Shown here in pieces: positions 17,001-26,700 of a DNA stretch of 64,000 nt. The notes beneath the pieces were generated by a model that did not search any database, was not told the origin of the DNA, and worked only from the letters and a program-made list of their open reading frames with translations. The position numbers were made by a program, and so were the translations under genes. This DNA is from Aequorivita iocasae. GTDB lineage: Bacteria > Bacteroidota > Bacteroidia > Flavobacteriales > Flavobacteriaceae. The stretch is from contig NZ_CP068439.1 of assembly GCF_016757735.1 (NCBI RefSeq), positions 1,116,001 to 1,180,000 of the forward strand, written 5' to 3'. Position 1 is the first letter of the stretch, and each line of letters begins with the position of its first letter.

Positions 17001-19658
17001 CGAATCACTTATTTCTACAGAAATTGGTGGCAACGCCCAAGTGACGGCGATGCGGAAAGTGCGCGGATGTTGCTTTTTTCTTCAGATAAAGAAAAGTATA
17101 ATGTTGGCGAAGAAGCGTTTATAACTTTTCCTTCGGGAAGTGATGGGCATGCTTTAATTAGTGTTGAAAACGGCACCGAAGTTTTGGCTACGCATTGGAT
17201 TGAAACCAGAAAAGGCGAAACCAAAGCCGCAATAAAAATCACGAAGGAAATGGCTCCGAATATTTATGTGAATATTTCGCTGCTTCAGCCGCACAGCCAG
17301 ACCAAAAACGATTTGCCGATACGACTTTACGGTGTAATTCCGCTTTCGGTGGAAGACCCATCAACGGTGCTTCATCCAAAAATCACGATGCCGGAAGTTT
17401 TAAAACCCGAAAAGCAATTCACCGTAAAAGTTTCCGAAGAAAACAACAAACCGATGACTTACACCATTGCTGTTGTTGACGAAGGTTTACTGGATTTAAC
17501 ACGTTTTGCAACGCCCGATATTCACGAAGCCTTTTACAACCGAGAAGCACTTGGAGTGAAAACTTTTGATATGTTCGATTACGTGATTGGCGCGTATTCC
17601 GGCAGTGTCGATAATATTTACGCAATCGGTGGTGGCGATGCGGCTTTGGGTGCAAAAAACCGAAAAGCCGACAGATTTAAACCTGTTGTGAAATATCTTG
17701 GACCGTTTGAACTCGCCGCCGGAAAAACCGCAAGTCATAATATTATAATGCCAAATTACATCGGCTCCGTTCGCACCATGGTTATTGCGGGCGATAATAC
17801 CAAAAGTGCCTACGGCAGTGTCGAACAAACAACGCCCGTCCGTACGCCTTTGATGGTGCTGGCTTCGCTTCCGCGGAAATTATCTCCGGGTGAAACTGTG
17901 GTGCTTCCCGTTACGGTTTTCGCGATGGAAAATAAAGTGAAAACCGCCACCATTTCTGTGAAAACTGGCGATGCGCTTAAACCGAAAAACGGTTCTTCAA
18001 AAACGGTTTCTTTCAGCGGACCGGGCGAACAGATTGTGAATTTTGAATTTGAAGTTTTGCCAACCACGGAATTCCAAACCATTGAAGTTACCGCTTCCGG
18101 AAACGGAGAAAAGGCAAGTTATAAAGTGGAAATCGACGTGGAAAATCCGAATCCGATTTCTCAGAAATCCACAAATTACACTGTGGACGGAAACGCTTCC
18201 CAAACAATCAATTTTGAAACTTTCGGTGTACCCGGAAGCAACGCTGCGATGCTTGAATTTTCGACTTTGCCTCCGATGGATTTCGGAAAACGTATGGAAT
18301 ATTTAATCCATTATCCATACGGATGCATTGAACAGACTACTTCTTCAGCGTTTCCGCAGTTGTATTTGGCAGATGTTTTCGACATAACTTTTGATAAAAA
18401 GAAGAAAATTGAGAAAAATGTAAAAGCGGCAATTGAGCGTTTGGGCAGATTCCAAATTGCAAATGGCGGACTTGCATATTGGCCCGGAGAGCGTGAAGCC
18501 GATGAATGGGCGACTAATTATGCCGGACATTTTATGCTTGAAGCGAAGCAAAAAGGATACGCTTTGCCAATCAGTTTTATGAGCAATTGGTTGCTGTATC
18601 AGCAAAACACCGCACGGCAATGGCGAAATAGCTATACGCGTTACAACTCAAGTTTGACGCAGGCATACAGACTTTACACTTTGGCGTTGGCGGGAAAACC
18701 AGAGCTCGCCGCGATGAACCGCCTTCGCGAAAGTAAAGAGCTTAGTAACGATGCCAAATGGCGATTGGTCGCTGCTTATGCTTTGGCCGGAAAAAAAGAA
18801 GTTGCTCAGCAAATCGCACAAACAGCGAATATCAATTTTGTTTCTCAGAGATATGATTATTACACCTACGGATCACCTTTCAGAAATAGAGCGATGGCTT
18901 TGGAAACCTTGGTATTATTGGGAGATTCGAAACAACGTGATTTAGCCATTTCCGTAGCGAAAGATTTGTCATCAGGAAATTGGTACAGCACACAGGAAAC
19001 ATCGTATGCATTGATGGCGATGGCGAAAATGGTTGCTAAAAACGGCGGAAAAGCAATGGAGCTTACGTTTACAAATGGTGGAAAAACCGTTGAAGTGAAA
19101 ACGGATCGAGCTATTGCGCAACGCGACCTTTCTTTTTTAATGGGAAGCAACTCAGTTTCGGTGACCAATAAAAAAGGAAATGTGGTTTACGTTACGCTTT
19201 CGCAACGCGGAAAATTACCTTTAGGGAAAGAGCTTGCCGAAAAGCGTAACTTATCAATAAAATCTGAATATTTGGGAGGAGATGGAAAAGTCATAGATGT
19301 TACTAAATTGCGACAAGGAACGGAAATCCTTGCGAAAGTAAGTGTTACAAACACGTCAAATGATTGGATAAACAATGTGGCACTTTCAAAAATCTTCCCT
19401 AGCGGTTGGGAAATCGTGAACACCAGCTTTTCTGAATTGGGAGGAGGCGCAAGTGGAAATGCACGTTATACTGACATTCGCGACGACCGTGTGAATTTCT
19501 TTTTTGATTTAACTGCTGGACAAACGAAGACCTTCAGCGTGAAATTAAATGCTTCCTATCTTGGAACGTATTATTTGCCGGGAACGCAAGTAGAAGCTAT
19601 GTATGATAATTCATATTATGCGCGGAACAAAGGAATGTGGGTAACGGTTGAGTTGTAA
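14070..19658 (+). CDS. Alpha-2-macroglobulin family lipoprotein with thioester motif
   Basis: 1862 residues, the size of bacterial type YfhM macroglobulins. A lipoprotein signal ends in the lipobox VFSC (C19). Tandem beta-sandwich MG domains follow, including the MG2-like YRPGDSIHLTFVLND near residue 650. The thioester motif GCIEQ is intact, with C1419 and Q1422, followed by the helical thioester domain (FGKRMEYLIHYPYGCIEQ region onward). The family traps attacking proteases in the periplasm. A Tyr/Asp/Glu-rich insertion at about residues 451-530 is not part of any domain I know. The next gene is pbpC, the same pairing as yfhM-pbpC in enterobacteria, suggesting protection of the cell during wall repair. 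Confidence 0.93.
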   Translation: MKTHLKFLPVLLLLFVFSCKDKDKHSETDNLFKFKEYISYNTYGNQSITTDIRVELVKPLEQFDLTQELAADEYLKISSATKGKLIVENGKTLIFQPFEYLNPDTEYTVTVKLDKFYEDISKEFKSYTFSFHTITPNFKVDLGKLQSYSKQWQYVEASVEASDVISLEKAKQLVSASQDGKKLKLKWPSEEKEARYFNFTIDSISRKIDDSEILIKWDGKPIGAENKGENTFAIPGQNNFTIVDISSTLAPAALLSINFSDPLLENQDFAGLVTIENIQDLRYEVNGNVLNVYPSNRVVGNVKVTVFTGIKNTEGFGLKKEFSELISFEQLKPAVRMISKGVILPNSASTPVYFEAVNLSKVDVRVIKIYENNVLQFLQSYNLNDNNTYDIKRVGRRIAKKTIELKNTDLGDNGSWKAYAINLSEYFKADPGAIYQLELSFKKDYITYDCSETTSEEISDENAEEGDEYYDDYYEEDSYYTHDSSEDEELREERYWDNEIYRWRNYTYNWEQQDNPCHPAYYNEERVVTANILGSDLGLIVKKGNNRSYHFIATNLITAKPEGGVKVKLFNYQQQLIETVTTEGDGMTLYDGSKNAAFAVAQKGNNFAYVKLEDGNALSMSNFDISGKELQKGLKGYTYTERGVYRPGDSIHLTFVLNDNANPLPKNHPVALSVTDARGKLVYRTVQQTNSSKGGFYYFPIATDASTPTGNWNATVTVGGAQFSHTLKVATIKPNRLKIKLDFEDEILDATKPVKGTASVMWLHGSPARNLKIDMTATLRASNSSFPKFPKYNFIDPIRKFDEVEIPVLDTQLSSEGSNSFSQNLEIGKNAPGMLKATFLTKVYEGGGDFSIDIFSKDLAPFSHFVGLKSPEAGRYGSYFTDENTTFDVASVDAQGKTAGNRELEVKVFKIEWRWWWNRGRDNLSTYENSTVHRPVKEFTIKTDGSGKGKFTVNIPEEEGGRYLIRVIDKQSGHATGRITYFYRNWWQRPSDGDAESARMLLFSSDKEKYNVGEEAFITFPSGSDGHALISVENGTEVLATHWIETRKGETKAAIKITKEMAPNIYVNISLLQPHSQTKNDLPIRLYGVIPLSVEDPSTVLHPKITMPEVLKPEKQFTVKVSEENNKPMTYTIAVVDEGLLDLTRFATPDIHEAFYNREALGVKTFDMFDYVIGAYSGSVDNIYAIGGGDAALGAKNRKADRFKPVVKYLGPFELAAGKTASHNIIMPNYIGSVRTMVIAGDNTKSAYGSVEQTTPVRTPLMVLASLPRKLSPGETVVLPVTVFAMENKVKTATISVKTGDALKPKNGSSKTVSFSGPGEQIVNFEFEVLPTTEFQTIEVTASGNGEKASYKVEIDVENPNPISQKSTNYTVDGNASQTINFETFGVPGSNAAMLEFSTLPPMDFGKRMEYLIHYPYGCIEQTTSSAFPQLYLADVFDITFDKKKKIEKNVKAAIERLGRFQIANGGLAYWPGEREADEWATNYAGHFMLEAKQKGYALPISFMSNWLLYQQNTARQWRNSYTRYNSSLTQAYRLYTLALAGKPELAAMNRLRESKELSNDAKWRLVAAYALAGKKEVAQQIAQTANINFVSQRYDYYTYGSPFRNRAMALETLVLLGDSKQRDLAISVAKDLSSGNWYSTQETSYALMAMAKMVAKNGGKAMELTFTNGGKTVEVKTDRAIAQRDLSFLMGSNSVSVTNKKGNVVYVTLSQRGKLPLGKELAEKRNLSIKSEYLGGDGKVIDVTKLRQGTEILAKVSVTNTSNDWINNVALSKIFPSGWEIVNTSFSELGGGASGNARYTDIRDDRVNFFFDLTAGQTKTFSVKLNASYLGTYYLPGTQVEAMYDNSYYARNKGMWVTVEL

Positions 19659-19664
19659 TGTCTT

Positions 19665-22052
19665 TTGAAATTTGACAAATCTGAAATAAAGAAAAGAATC
19701 AGCAGGCACAAAATAAAACTCAGTGTCCTGCTGATTTTATTTGTGGTTTGGCTTTTCTGTCTTCCATCGCTACTTTTTAATTTTCCAACCGCAACCGTTG
19801 CGGAAAGCAACAGCGGACAAATGCTCGGCGCTCGGATTGCGGACGACGGCCAGTGGCGATTTCCACAGATGGATTCTGTACCAGAGCGGTTTGAAAAATG
19901 CATCCTTTATTTTGAGGACGAGCATTTTTATTGGCATCCTGGTTTCAATCCTGTTTCCATCTCAAAAGCACTTTGGAACAATCTTACCACCGATTCCCGT
20001 CGCGGCGGAAGTACGATCACCCAACAAGTTATTCGCCTTTCCCGACAAAATAAAAGCCGAACTTATTTCGAGAAAATTATAGAGATTTTTCAAGCAACAC
20101 GTTTGGAGGCGGGTTACAAAAAGAAATCAATTCTGAATTTATACGCTTCTTTTGCACCTTTCGGGGGAAATGTGGTTGGTTTGGAAACCGCTTCGTGGCG
20201 CTATTTCGGAATTCCCGCCAGCGAATTGAGTTGGGGGCAATCGGCTGCTTTGGCGGTGCTTCCCAACGCGCCCGCGCTGATTTTTCCCGGAAAAAATGAG
20301 GAAATTCTGAAACAAAAAAGAGATGCGCTGTTGCTAAAACTTTTTCAAAATGAAGTGATTGATGAAACCACATATCAATTGGCTTTGGAAGAAAGTCTCC
20401 CCGGAAAACCCTTGCAATTGCCAGAATATGCCCCTCATTTAACCGAAAAAATACGAAAAGAACACCCTGGCAAACGGATTGAAACCACGATCGATTTTTC
20501 GCTTCAGCAAAAGGTGAATAATATTGTGAAGGAGCAACATTACAAGCTTTCGCAAAACCAAATCCACAATCTCGCGGTTTTGGTTATGGATGTGAATACA
20601 CGTGAAGTTTTGGCGTATGTTGGCAATTCCCCAACAACGCGCGAGCATAACAATTTTGTGGACGTAATTGAAAAACCACGAAGCACAGGCAGTATTTTGA
20701 AGCCCTTTCTTTTTGCATCGATGTTGGATGCTGGTGAAATTCTTCCAAATATGTTAGTTGCAGATATTCCAACGACAGTAAATGGTTATACGCCCGAAAA
20801 TTTTGATAAAAAATTTAACGGCGCAGTACCAGCAAGTGTTGCGCTTTCACGTTCGTTAAACATTCCTGCAGTAAGGATGTTACGGGATTTTGGATTTCAA
20901 AGGTTTTATAATATTCTGCAAAAAACGAATCAAAAAGCAATCGAGAAACCTGCGGATTATTATGGACTTTCATTGATTCTGGGCGGGGCGGAAAGCAGTC
21001 TGTGGGATATTACGAAAGGGTATGCGGGTATGGCTTCAACCTTAAATTTCTTCAACAATTCTTCTAGTGAGTACCGAAAAAATGAATTTGTGGAACCTGT
21101 TTATGTGAAAAATCACGAGAAAATCGATTTAGGGAAAATTCAGCAAAAACCTTCTGTTTGGAATGCTGGAGCAATTTATGAAACTTTCGAAGCGATGGAA
21201 AAAGTAAACCGTCCCAGCGGCGAGGAAAACTGGGAGTTTTTCACAAGCAGTCAGCCGCTTGCATGGAAAACAGGAACCAGTTATGGCTTTAAGGACGCAT
21301 GGGCAGTTGGTGTTACACCAAAATACGCCATTGGGGTTTGGGTGGGAAATGCCGATGGCGAAGGGCGTCCAGGATTGACGGGAATTCAAGCCGCAGCGCC
21401 TGTTTTGTTCGATGTTTTGAATATGTTGCCCCAAAGCGGTTGGTTTAAAATGCCGTACGATGAATTGGTTGAGGTTGAAATTTGTTCTAAAAGTGGGCAT
21501 CTCGCTGGGCTTTTCTGTGAGGAAACAAAAACTGAGTGGATTCCAAAAAACGGAACGCGAACCGAAGCTTGCCCCTATCATCAAACAGTTTTTCTATCCC
21601 GAAGCGTCGGGACGGAAAAATTTCGCGTGAATTCTTCCTGCTATCCACTTTCGGAGATGGTTCAAAAAAACTGGTTTGTTCTGCCGCCGGTGATGGAATA
21701 TTATTATGCACAACTTCATCCTGAATATAAAATTTTGCCGCCCTTTGCGCCCAATTGTTTGCAGGAAGGCGAAAAGTTGATGGCGTTTATTTATCCGAAG
21801 AAAAATGAAGCTGTGTTACTTCCGAAGAATTTCGACGAAAATGTGAACGAAGTGATTTTTAAGCTTGCGCATCGTTCGCCAGAAACTACCGTTTTTTGGT
21901 ATTTGGATTCAAAATATATCGGCAAGACCGAGACCTTTCACGAATTGGCCGTTTCACCTAAACCCGGAAAATATATTTTGACTGCAACCGACGAAGATGG
22001 AAATGAACTTCGTGAGCAAATCGAGATAAAATCGGCATCCCAAATTCCTTAA
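19665..22052 (+). CDS. pbpC: Penicillin-binding protein 1C (transglycosylase/transpeptidase)
   Basis: 795 residues. A membrane segment at 19-39 is followed by the glycosyltransferase 51 domain with catalytic E84 in FEDEHF and RRGGSTITQQ (112-121). The transpeptidase domain has SxxK (S343 to K346 in STGSILKP) and KTGTS at about residue 535. The C-terminal 90 residues fit the PBP1C-specific beta domain. The only reasonable start in frame is a TTG at 19665. An ATG at 19658, overlapping the A2M stop, opens a five-codon frame (MSFEI) instead. Six bases separate it from the A2M stop, so translation should be coupled. Confidence 0.9.
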   Translation: MKFDKSEIKKRISRHKIKLSVLLILFVVWLFCLPSLLFNFPTATVAESNSGQMLGARIADDGQWRFPQMDSVPERFEKCILYFEDEHFYWHPGFNPVSISKALWNNLTTDSRRGGSTITQQVIRLSRQNKSRTYFEKIIEIFQATRLEAGYKKKSILNLYASFAPFGGNVVGLETASWRYFGIPASELSWGQSAALAVLPNAPALIFPGKNEEILKQKRDALLLKLFQNEVIDETTYQLALEESLPGKPLQLPEYAPHLTEKIRKEHPGKRIETTIDFSLQQKVNNIVKEQHYKLSQNQIHNLAVLVMDVNTREVLAYVGNSPTTREHNNFVDVIEKPRSTGSILKPFLFASMLDAGEILPNMLVADIPTTVNGYTPENFDKKFNGAVPASVALSRSLNIPAVRMLRDFGFQRFYNILQKTNQKAIEKPADYYGLSLILGGAESSLWDITKGYAGMASTLNFFNNSSSEYRKNEFVEPVYVKNHEKIDLGKIQQKPSVWNAGAIYETFEAMEKVNRPSGEENWEFFTSSQPLAWKTGTSYGFKDAWAVGVTPKYAIGVWVGNADGEGRPGLTGIQAAAPVLFDVLNMLPQSGWFKMPYDELVEVEICSKSGHLAGLFCEETKTEWIPKNGTRTEACPYHQTVFLSRSVGTEKFRVNSSCYPLSEMVQKNWFVLPPVMEYYYAQLHPEYKILPPFAPNCLQEGEKLMAFIYPKKNEAVLLPKNFDENVNEVIFKLAHRSPETTVFWYLDSKYIGKTETFHELAVSPKPGKYILTATDEDGNELREQIEIKSASQIP

Positions 22053-22080
22053 AAATTTATTTAACAAAAAATTAATACAC

Positions 22081-22106
22081 TTTGGTTCGTAATGTTCCGA
22101 ACCAAA
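22081..22106 (+). promoter_or_regulatory. Inverted-repeat operator of the efflux operon
   Basis: A perfect 9-bp inverted repeat, TTTGGTTCG (22081-22089) and CGAACCAAA (22098-22106), with an 8-bp spacer. It lies immediately upstream of the -7 box at 22109, so a dimeric regulator bound here would block RNA polymerase. The GbsR/MarR-type gene that follows is the obvious candidate repressor. Confidence 0.8.
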
Positions 22107-22108
22107 CG

Positions 22109-22116
22109 TACTTTTG
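22109..22116 (+). promoter_or_regulatory. -7 box TACTTTTG of the efflux operon
   Basis: A perfect TANNTTTG match starting 3 bp after the inverted repeat. The TTTG of the left arm (22081-22084) is 24 bp upstream and may serve as the -33 element, at the long end of the usual spacing. Confidence 0.7.
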
Positions 22117-22134
22117 TGCCCTATTTTTAATCTG

Positions 22135-22140
22135 AAGGAG
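22135..22140 (+). promoter_or_regulatory. Unusually strong Shine-Dalgarno AAGGAG supporting a TTG start
   Basis: AAGGAG lies 5 bp before the TTG at 22146. Such sites are rare in Bacteroidota, and this one supports TTG as the real start of the regulator. Confidence 0.6.
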
Positions 22141-22145
22141 ATATT

Positions 22146-22628
22146 TTGACAAAAAGAGAACGAATAATAGAAAAATTGGGAGTACACATTGAGAGTCGCG
22201 AACAGTTGGCCCCACTGGCCGCACGCATACTTTCCACCTTAATTTTAACTGGAAAAAGAGGAATTACTTTTGAATCGCTAGTCTGTGAACTTGGGGCAAG
22301 CAAAAGTACAATTTTTACGCATTTAACTACACTTCAGGCCGCAAACCGCATTACGTATTACACAAAATCTGGCGATAGAAAAAAGTATTTTATCCTCATT
22401 CCGGATGTGATGATTCAATCAATGACCGAAATGATTAAAAAATGGAATTGCGAAAAGGAAATCCATATGGAAATTATGGATTACAAAAAAGAATTGAACG
22501 AAACCTTGGAAGATTCAGAAAAATTTGATTTAGAATTTCACAGAGATTATTTGGACTTTCTAACCCAAGCCAGTGCTTCCGTTGAAAAATTGCAGAAAAA
22601 ACTTATTGAAAAAAACAAAAACGACTAA
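22146..22628 (+). CDS. GbsR/MarR-family winged-helix transcriptional regulator
   Basis: 160 residues. A winged-helix region at about 15-85 includes ESLVCELGASKSTIFTHL as recognition helix region and the wing ITYYTKSGDRKKYF; a coiled, charged C-terminal half probably dimerises. This is the GbsR-type branch of MarR proteins that often precedes RND pumps in Bacteroidota. The start is a TTG with a good ribosome site. The gene heads an operon with membrane fusion, RND and outer membrane factor genes, and an inverted repeat overlies its promoter, so I infer autorepression relieved by a pump substrate. Confidence 0.85.
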   Translation: MTKRERIIEKLGVHIESREQLAPLAARILSTLILTGKRGITFESLVCELGASKSTIFTHLTTLQAANRITYYTKSGDRKKYFILIPDVMIQSMTEMIKKWNCEKEIHMEIMDYKKELNETLEDSEKFDLEFHRDYLDFLTQASASVEKLQKKLIEKNKND

Positions 22629-22639
22629 TAAAATCAACA

Positions 22640-23776
22640 ATGAAAAAGAAAAATTTTATTCATTCACTTCCCATAGCTTTAGGCATTCTGCTATTGTTTT
22701 CTTCATGTGGGGATGACAAAAGTGCACAACAGGCCCAAATGGCACAACAAGCCCCAACTTTACCGGTTGTATCAATTCCAACGAAAACTGTTACAGCGTT
22801 TACTACCTATCCCGCAAGTATTGAAGGGATTGTAAACAGTCAGGTAAATGCAAAAATTTCAGGATATATTACTGATGTTTTGGTTGATGAGGGTCAAAAA
22901 GTAAGAAAGGGACAAACGCTATTTAGACTCGAAACTCAAACCTTAAGTCAAGATGCTGCCGCTGCCCGTGCAAATGTAAATGCGGCTCAAGTGGAAGTTG
23001 ATAAACTGAAACCGTTGGTTGAAAAAAACATTATTAGCAATGTGCAACTTGAAACTGCCAAAGCAAAACTTCAGCAAGCAAAAAGTGGTTATAACAGCAT
23101 TGCGGCAAACATAGATTACGGAAACATTAAAAGTCCGGTTGATGGGTATGTGGGCTCCATAAATCTTCGGAAAGGTGCTTTGGTAAGCCCATCGTCACAA
23201 ATTCCAATGACTACTGTTTCAGACATTAGTAAAGTGTATGCTTATTTCTCAATGAACGAAAAGGAATATTTGGATTTTATTCAAAATGCGGAAGGAAAAA
23301 ATATTGAAGAAAAAATAAAAAAACTTCCGAAAGTGCAATTGTTATTGGCAAACGGAAGCCTTTACGAAGAAGAAGGAACCATTGAAACCATTAATTCCCA
23401 GGTAAATGCAAATACAGGATCTATTTCTTTCAGAGCTGTTTTTGATAATCCTTCAAGAATTTTAACAAACGGTAACAGCGGAAAAATAAAAGTTCCAAAA
23501 GTTTATAACGATGCTGTAGTCGTTCCGCAGGAAGCTACTTATGAGCAACAAGGCAGTATTTATGTTTATAAAGTTGGTGAAGATGGTATGGCTACTTCAA
23601 CCAAAATTGAGACAACGGCAGAAGTTGGAAACCTTTACGTGGTAGCTTCCGGCTTGCAGAAAGGCGATAAAATTGTTGCAAAAGGCGCAAACAAACTACG
23701 TGGAAATTCCAAAATAAATCCACAGGAAATGCCTTTTGACAGCATTGCCAAACCTATTGAAAAAGTTTTCAGATAA
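22640..23776 (+). CDS. RND efflux membrane fusion protein (AcrA-like lipoprotein)
   Basis: 378 residues with a lipobox (FSSC). The order is that of AcrA/MexA: a biotinyl-lipoyl half motif (INSQVNAKISGYI then VDEGQKVRKGQTLF), a coiled-coil hairpin (about residues 95-145), the second lipoyl half (NIKSPVDGYVGSI), a beta barrel and a membrane-proximal domain. It bridges the inner-membrane pump and outer-membrane channel. It starts 11 bp after the regulator gene and precedes the pump gene by 20 bp. Confidence 0.93.
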   Translation: MKKKNFIHSLPIALGILLLFSSCGDDKSAQQAQMAQQAPTLPVVSIPTKTVTAFTTYPASIEGIVNSQVNAKISGYITDVLVDEGQKVRKGQTLFRLETQTLSQDAAAARANVNAAQVEVDKLKPLVEKNIISNVQLETAKAKLQQAKSGYNSIAANIDYGNIKSPVDGYVGSINLRKGALVSPSSQIPMTTVSDISKVYAYFSMNEKEYLDFIQNAEGKNIEEKIKKLPKVQLLLANGSLYEEEGTIETINSQVNANTGSISFRAVFDNPSRILTNGNSGKIKVPKVYNDAVVVPQEATYEQQGSIYVYKVGEDGMATSTKIETTAEVGNLYVVASGLQKGDKIVAKGANKLRGNSKINPQEMPFDSIAKPIEKVFR

Positions 23777-23796
23777 CCGTTTAAGAAAAACCAATC

Positions 23797-26700
23797 ATGT
23801 TAAAAACATTTATAGACAGACCCGTACTCTCTACGGTTATCTCGATAATTATTGTGATTTTGGGAATTTTGGGGCTTACCAATCTGCCCATTACTCAATA
23901 TCCCGATATTGCCCCACCGACCATTCAGGTGAATGCAACGTATCCAGGAGCGAATGCCGAAACCATTCTTGAAAGTGTAGTAATACCGCTGGAAGAGCAG
24001 ATAAACGGTGTGGAAGGAATGACCTATTTAACTTCCACTGCCACCAACAACGGAACGGCTTCCATCAGCGTGTTTTTTGATCAGGATGTAGATCCCGATA
24101 TTGCCGCTGTAAACGTTCAAAACCGTGTGGCACGGGCAAATTCACTGTTGCCGCAAGCTGTAATTCAAACTGGGGTTACAACTTCAAAACAACAAACCAG
24201 TGCGTTGATGTTTCTTTCCTTTTACAGCACGAACCCAGATTATGACGATACATTTCTTCAGAATTATTTAAAAATCAACGTCATTCCCGAATTACAAAGG
24301 GTAAACGGTGTGGGTGACGTAAGTGTTTTTGGCGGAAAGGATTATTCTATGAGAATCTGGCTAAATCCTCAAAAACTTGCAGCCTATAGCTTGATGCCTT
24401 CAGACGTTGTGGCAGCTTTAAAAGAACAGAGTTTGGAAGCCGCGGCGGGTGCTTTGGGTGAAAATAATGGCGAAGCCTTTTCATATACCATTAAATATCC
24501 GGGACGTTACAAAACTGAGCAGCAATACAGCGACATTGTGATTAAAGCTTTGGGCAATGGCGAATTTTTGAGATTGAGCGATGTTGCACAAATAGAACTT
24601 GGCGCACAATCTTATGCAGGTGGATCTGTTACCAATGGAAATCCTGCGGTAAATATGGGTATTTTTCAAACGAAAGGTTCAAATGCACAGGAAATTATTG
24701 ATGCTATAAAAGTAGAATTGGCTCAAGTGGAAGCCAATCTTCCCGAAGGCATCACGTATTATATTCCGTATGATACTAACAACTTTTTGAATGCCTCAAT
24801 TGAAAAGGTGGTAATGACTTTGGTAGAAGCGTTCCTGCTAGTTTTTCTTGTGGTATTTATATTCTTGCAGGATTTTCGTTCCACTTTAATACCGGCAATT
24901 GCGGTACCAGTTTCGATTATTGGAACATTTTTCTTCCTAAATTTATTTGGATATTCCATCAACCTTCTGACACTTTTCGCTTTGGTATTGGCAATTGGTA
25001 TTGTGGTAGATGACGCTATTGTAGTCGTCGAGGCAGTCCATTCAAAGATTGACGAAGGAGAGAAAAGCCCGAAAAAGGCATCGCTTAAAGCCATGCACGA
25101 AATTTCCGGAGCTATTGTTTCCATTACCTTGGTGATGTCTGCAGTGTTTATCCCCGTAACTTTTATAAAAGGCCCTACGGGAGTATTTTATGAGCAGTTT
25201 GGAGTAACGCTTATTGTTGCAATTATTATTTCTGCAATAAACGCTTTGACTTTAACACCCGCGCTGAGTGCACTTTTCTTAAAAGGTCACGATGAAAAAC
25301 AAAACAGCAATAAACCAGGTTTTATTCAGAAATTCTTTAACGGTTTCAACAGAGGTTTTAAAGCTACTGTAAACCGTTATGGAAGATCTGTCCATTTCCT
25401 ATACAGGCATAAATGGATTACTGGAGTTATTTTGCTTTTGGCAGTTTTGGGAATTTGGTGGTCATCTGCAACTTTGAAAACAGGCTTTGTGCCCGATGAA
25501 GACCGTGGAATTATCTTTATGAACGTAGAACTTCCCGCGGGTTCTTCAATTGATCGTACGCGTGAGGTAAACCTAAAACTATACAATAAAATAAAAGACC
25601 TTCCTGGCGTACAAGGTGCGTCGGTTATTGACGGTCGAAGTTTGATCAGCGGTGCGGGAAGCAATTACGGACTTGGCTTTATTAGGCTTGACGATTGGAA
25701 AGACAGAGAAGACGAATCGCTTTCGGTGCAGGCAATAACTGGCCAACTTTTCGGAATTGCTGCGCAAATTCCAGAGGCGCAAATTATATTTTTCTCGCCA
25801 CCAAGTATTCCCGGTTTTGGAAACTCCGCTGGAGCCGAAGTGAACCTTTTGGATCGTTCCGGCGGAAGCTTTACAGATTTGGACCAAACCAATCAGGAGT
25901 TTATTGCAAAATTGAGCCAACGGCCTGAAATTCAATATGCACAATCCTCTTTCAACACGCGTTATCCGCAATATGAAATGATACTGAACGTGCCATTGGC
26001 AAAAGAAGTTGGGGTTTCGGTGCAAACCATTTTCAACACTTTACAAGGTTATATAGGAAGTATTTTCGCAGCAGATTTTTCCCGCTTCGGAAAACAATAT
26101 CGCGTGTATGTTCAAGCATTGCCGGAAGACAGGGCAAGTGAAAGCGATTTGAACAATATTTATGTACGTACTGCCAGTGGTGAAATGACGCCAATTACCC
26201 AATTCGTTACGCTGAAACGGGTTTATGGGCCACAATCGGTTACACGTTTCAATTTGTTCAATTCCACAAAAGTTACTGCTGCGCCGGCGCCGGGCTATAG
26301 CTCGGGTGATGTTATTGCCGCTGTTGAAGACGTTAGCCAAACTTTGCCCAGCAATTTTGATATCGCTTACTCAGGTTTAACCTTGGAAGAAAAAAGCGCA
26401 GGCAACCAAACAACGATGATTTTCATTTTGTCATTGGTATTCGTTTACTTTTTGCTCGCAGCTCAATATGAAAGCTATTTATTGCCGTTTTCGGTTCTAT
26501 TTTCATTGCCGGTTGGGGTTTTTGGAGCCTATATTTCAACACAGTTTATGGGATTGCAAAACAATATCTACTTTCAGATTGCGCTCATAATGCTTATAGG
26601 GTTGCTCGCGAAAAACGCAATTCTTATAGTTGAATTTGCCTTACAGCGAAGAAAGCACGGCGAATCTATTTTAGATGCCGCAATTGATGGTGCCGAAGCC

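Noticed and set aside
19658-19675. ATG overlapping the A2M stop as the start of pbpC
   Set aside because: It opens a frame with a stop after five codons; the pbpC frame begins at the TTG at 19665. The ATG is kept only as a possible mini-ORF in the findings.
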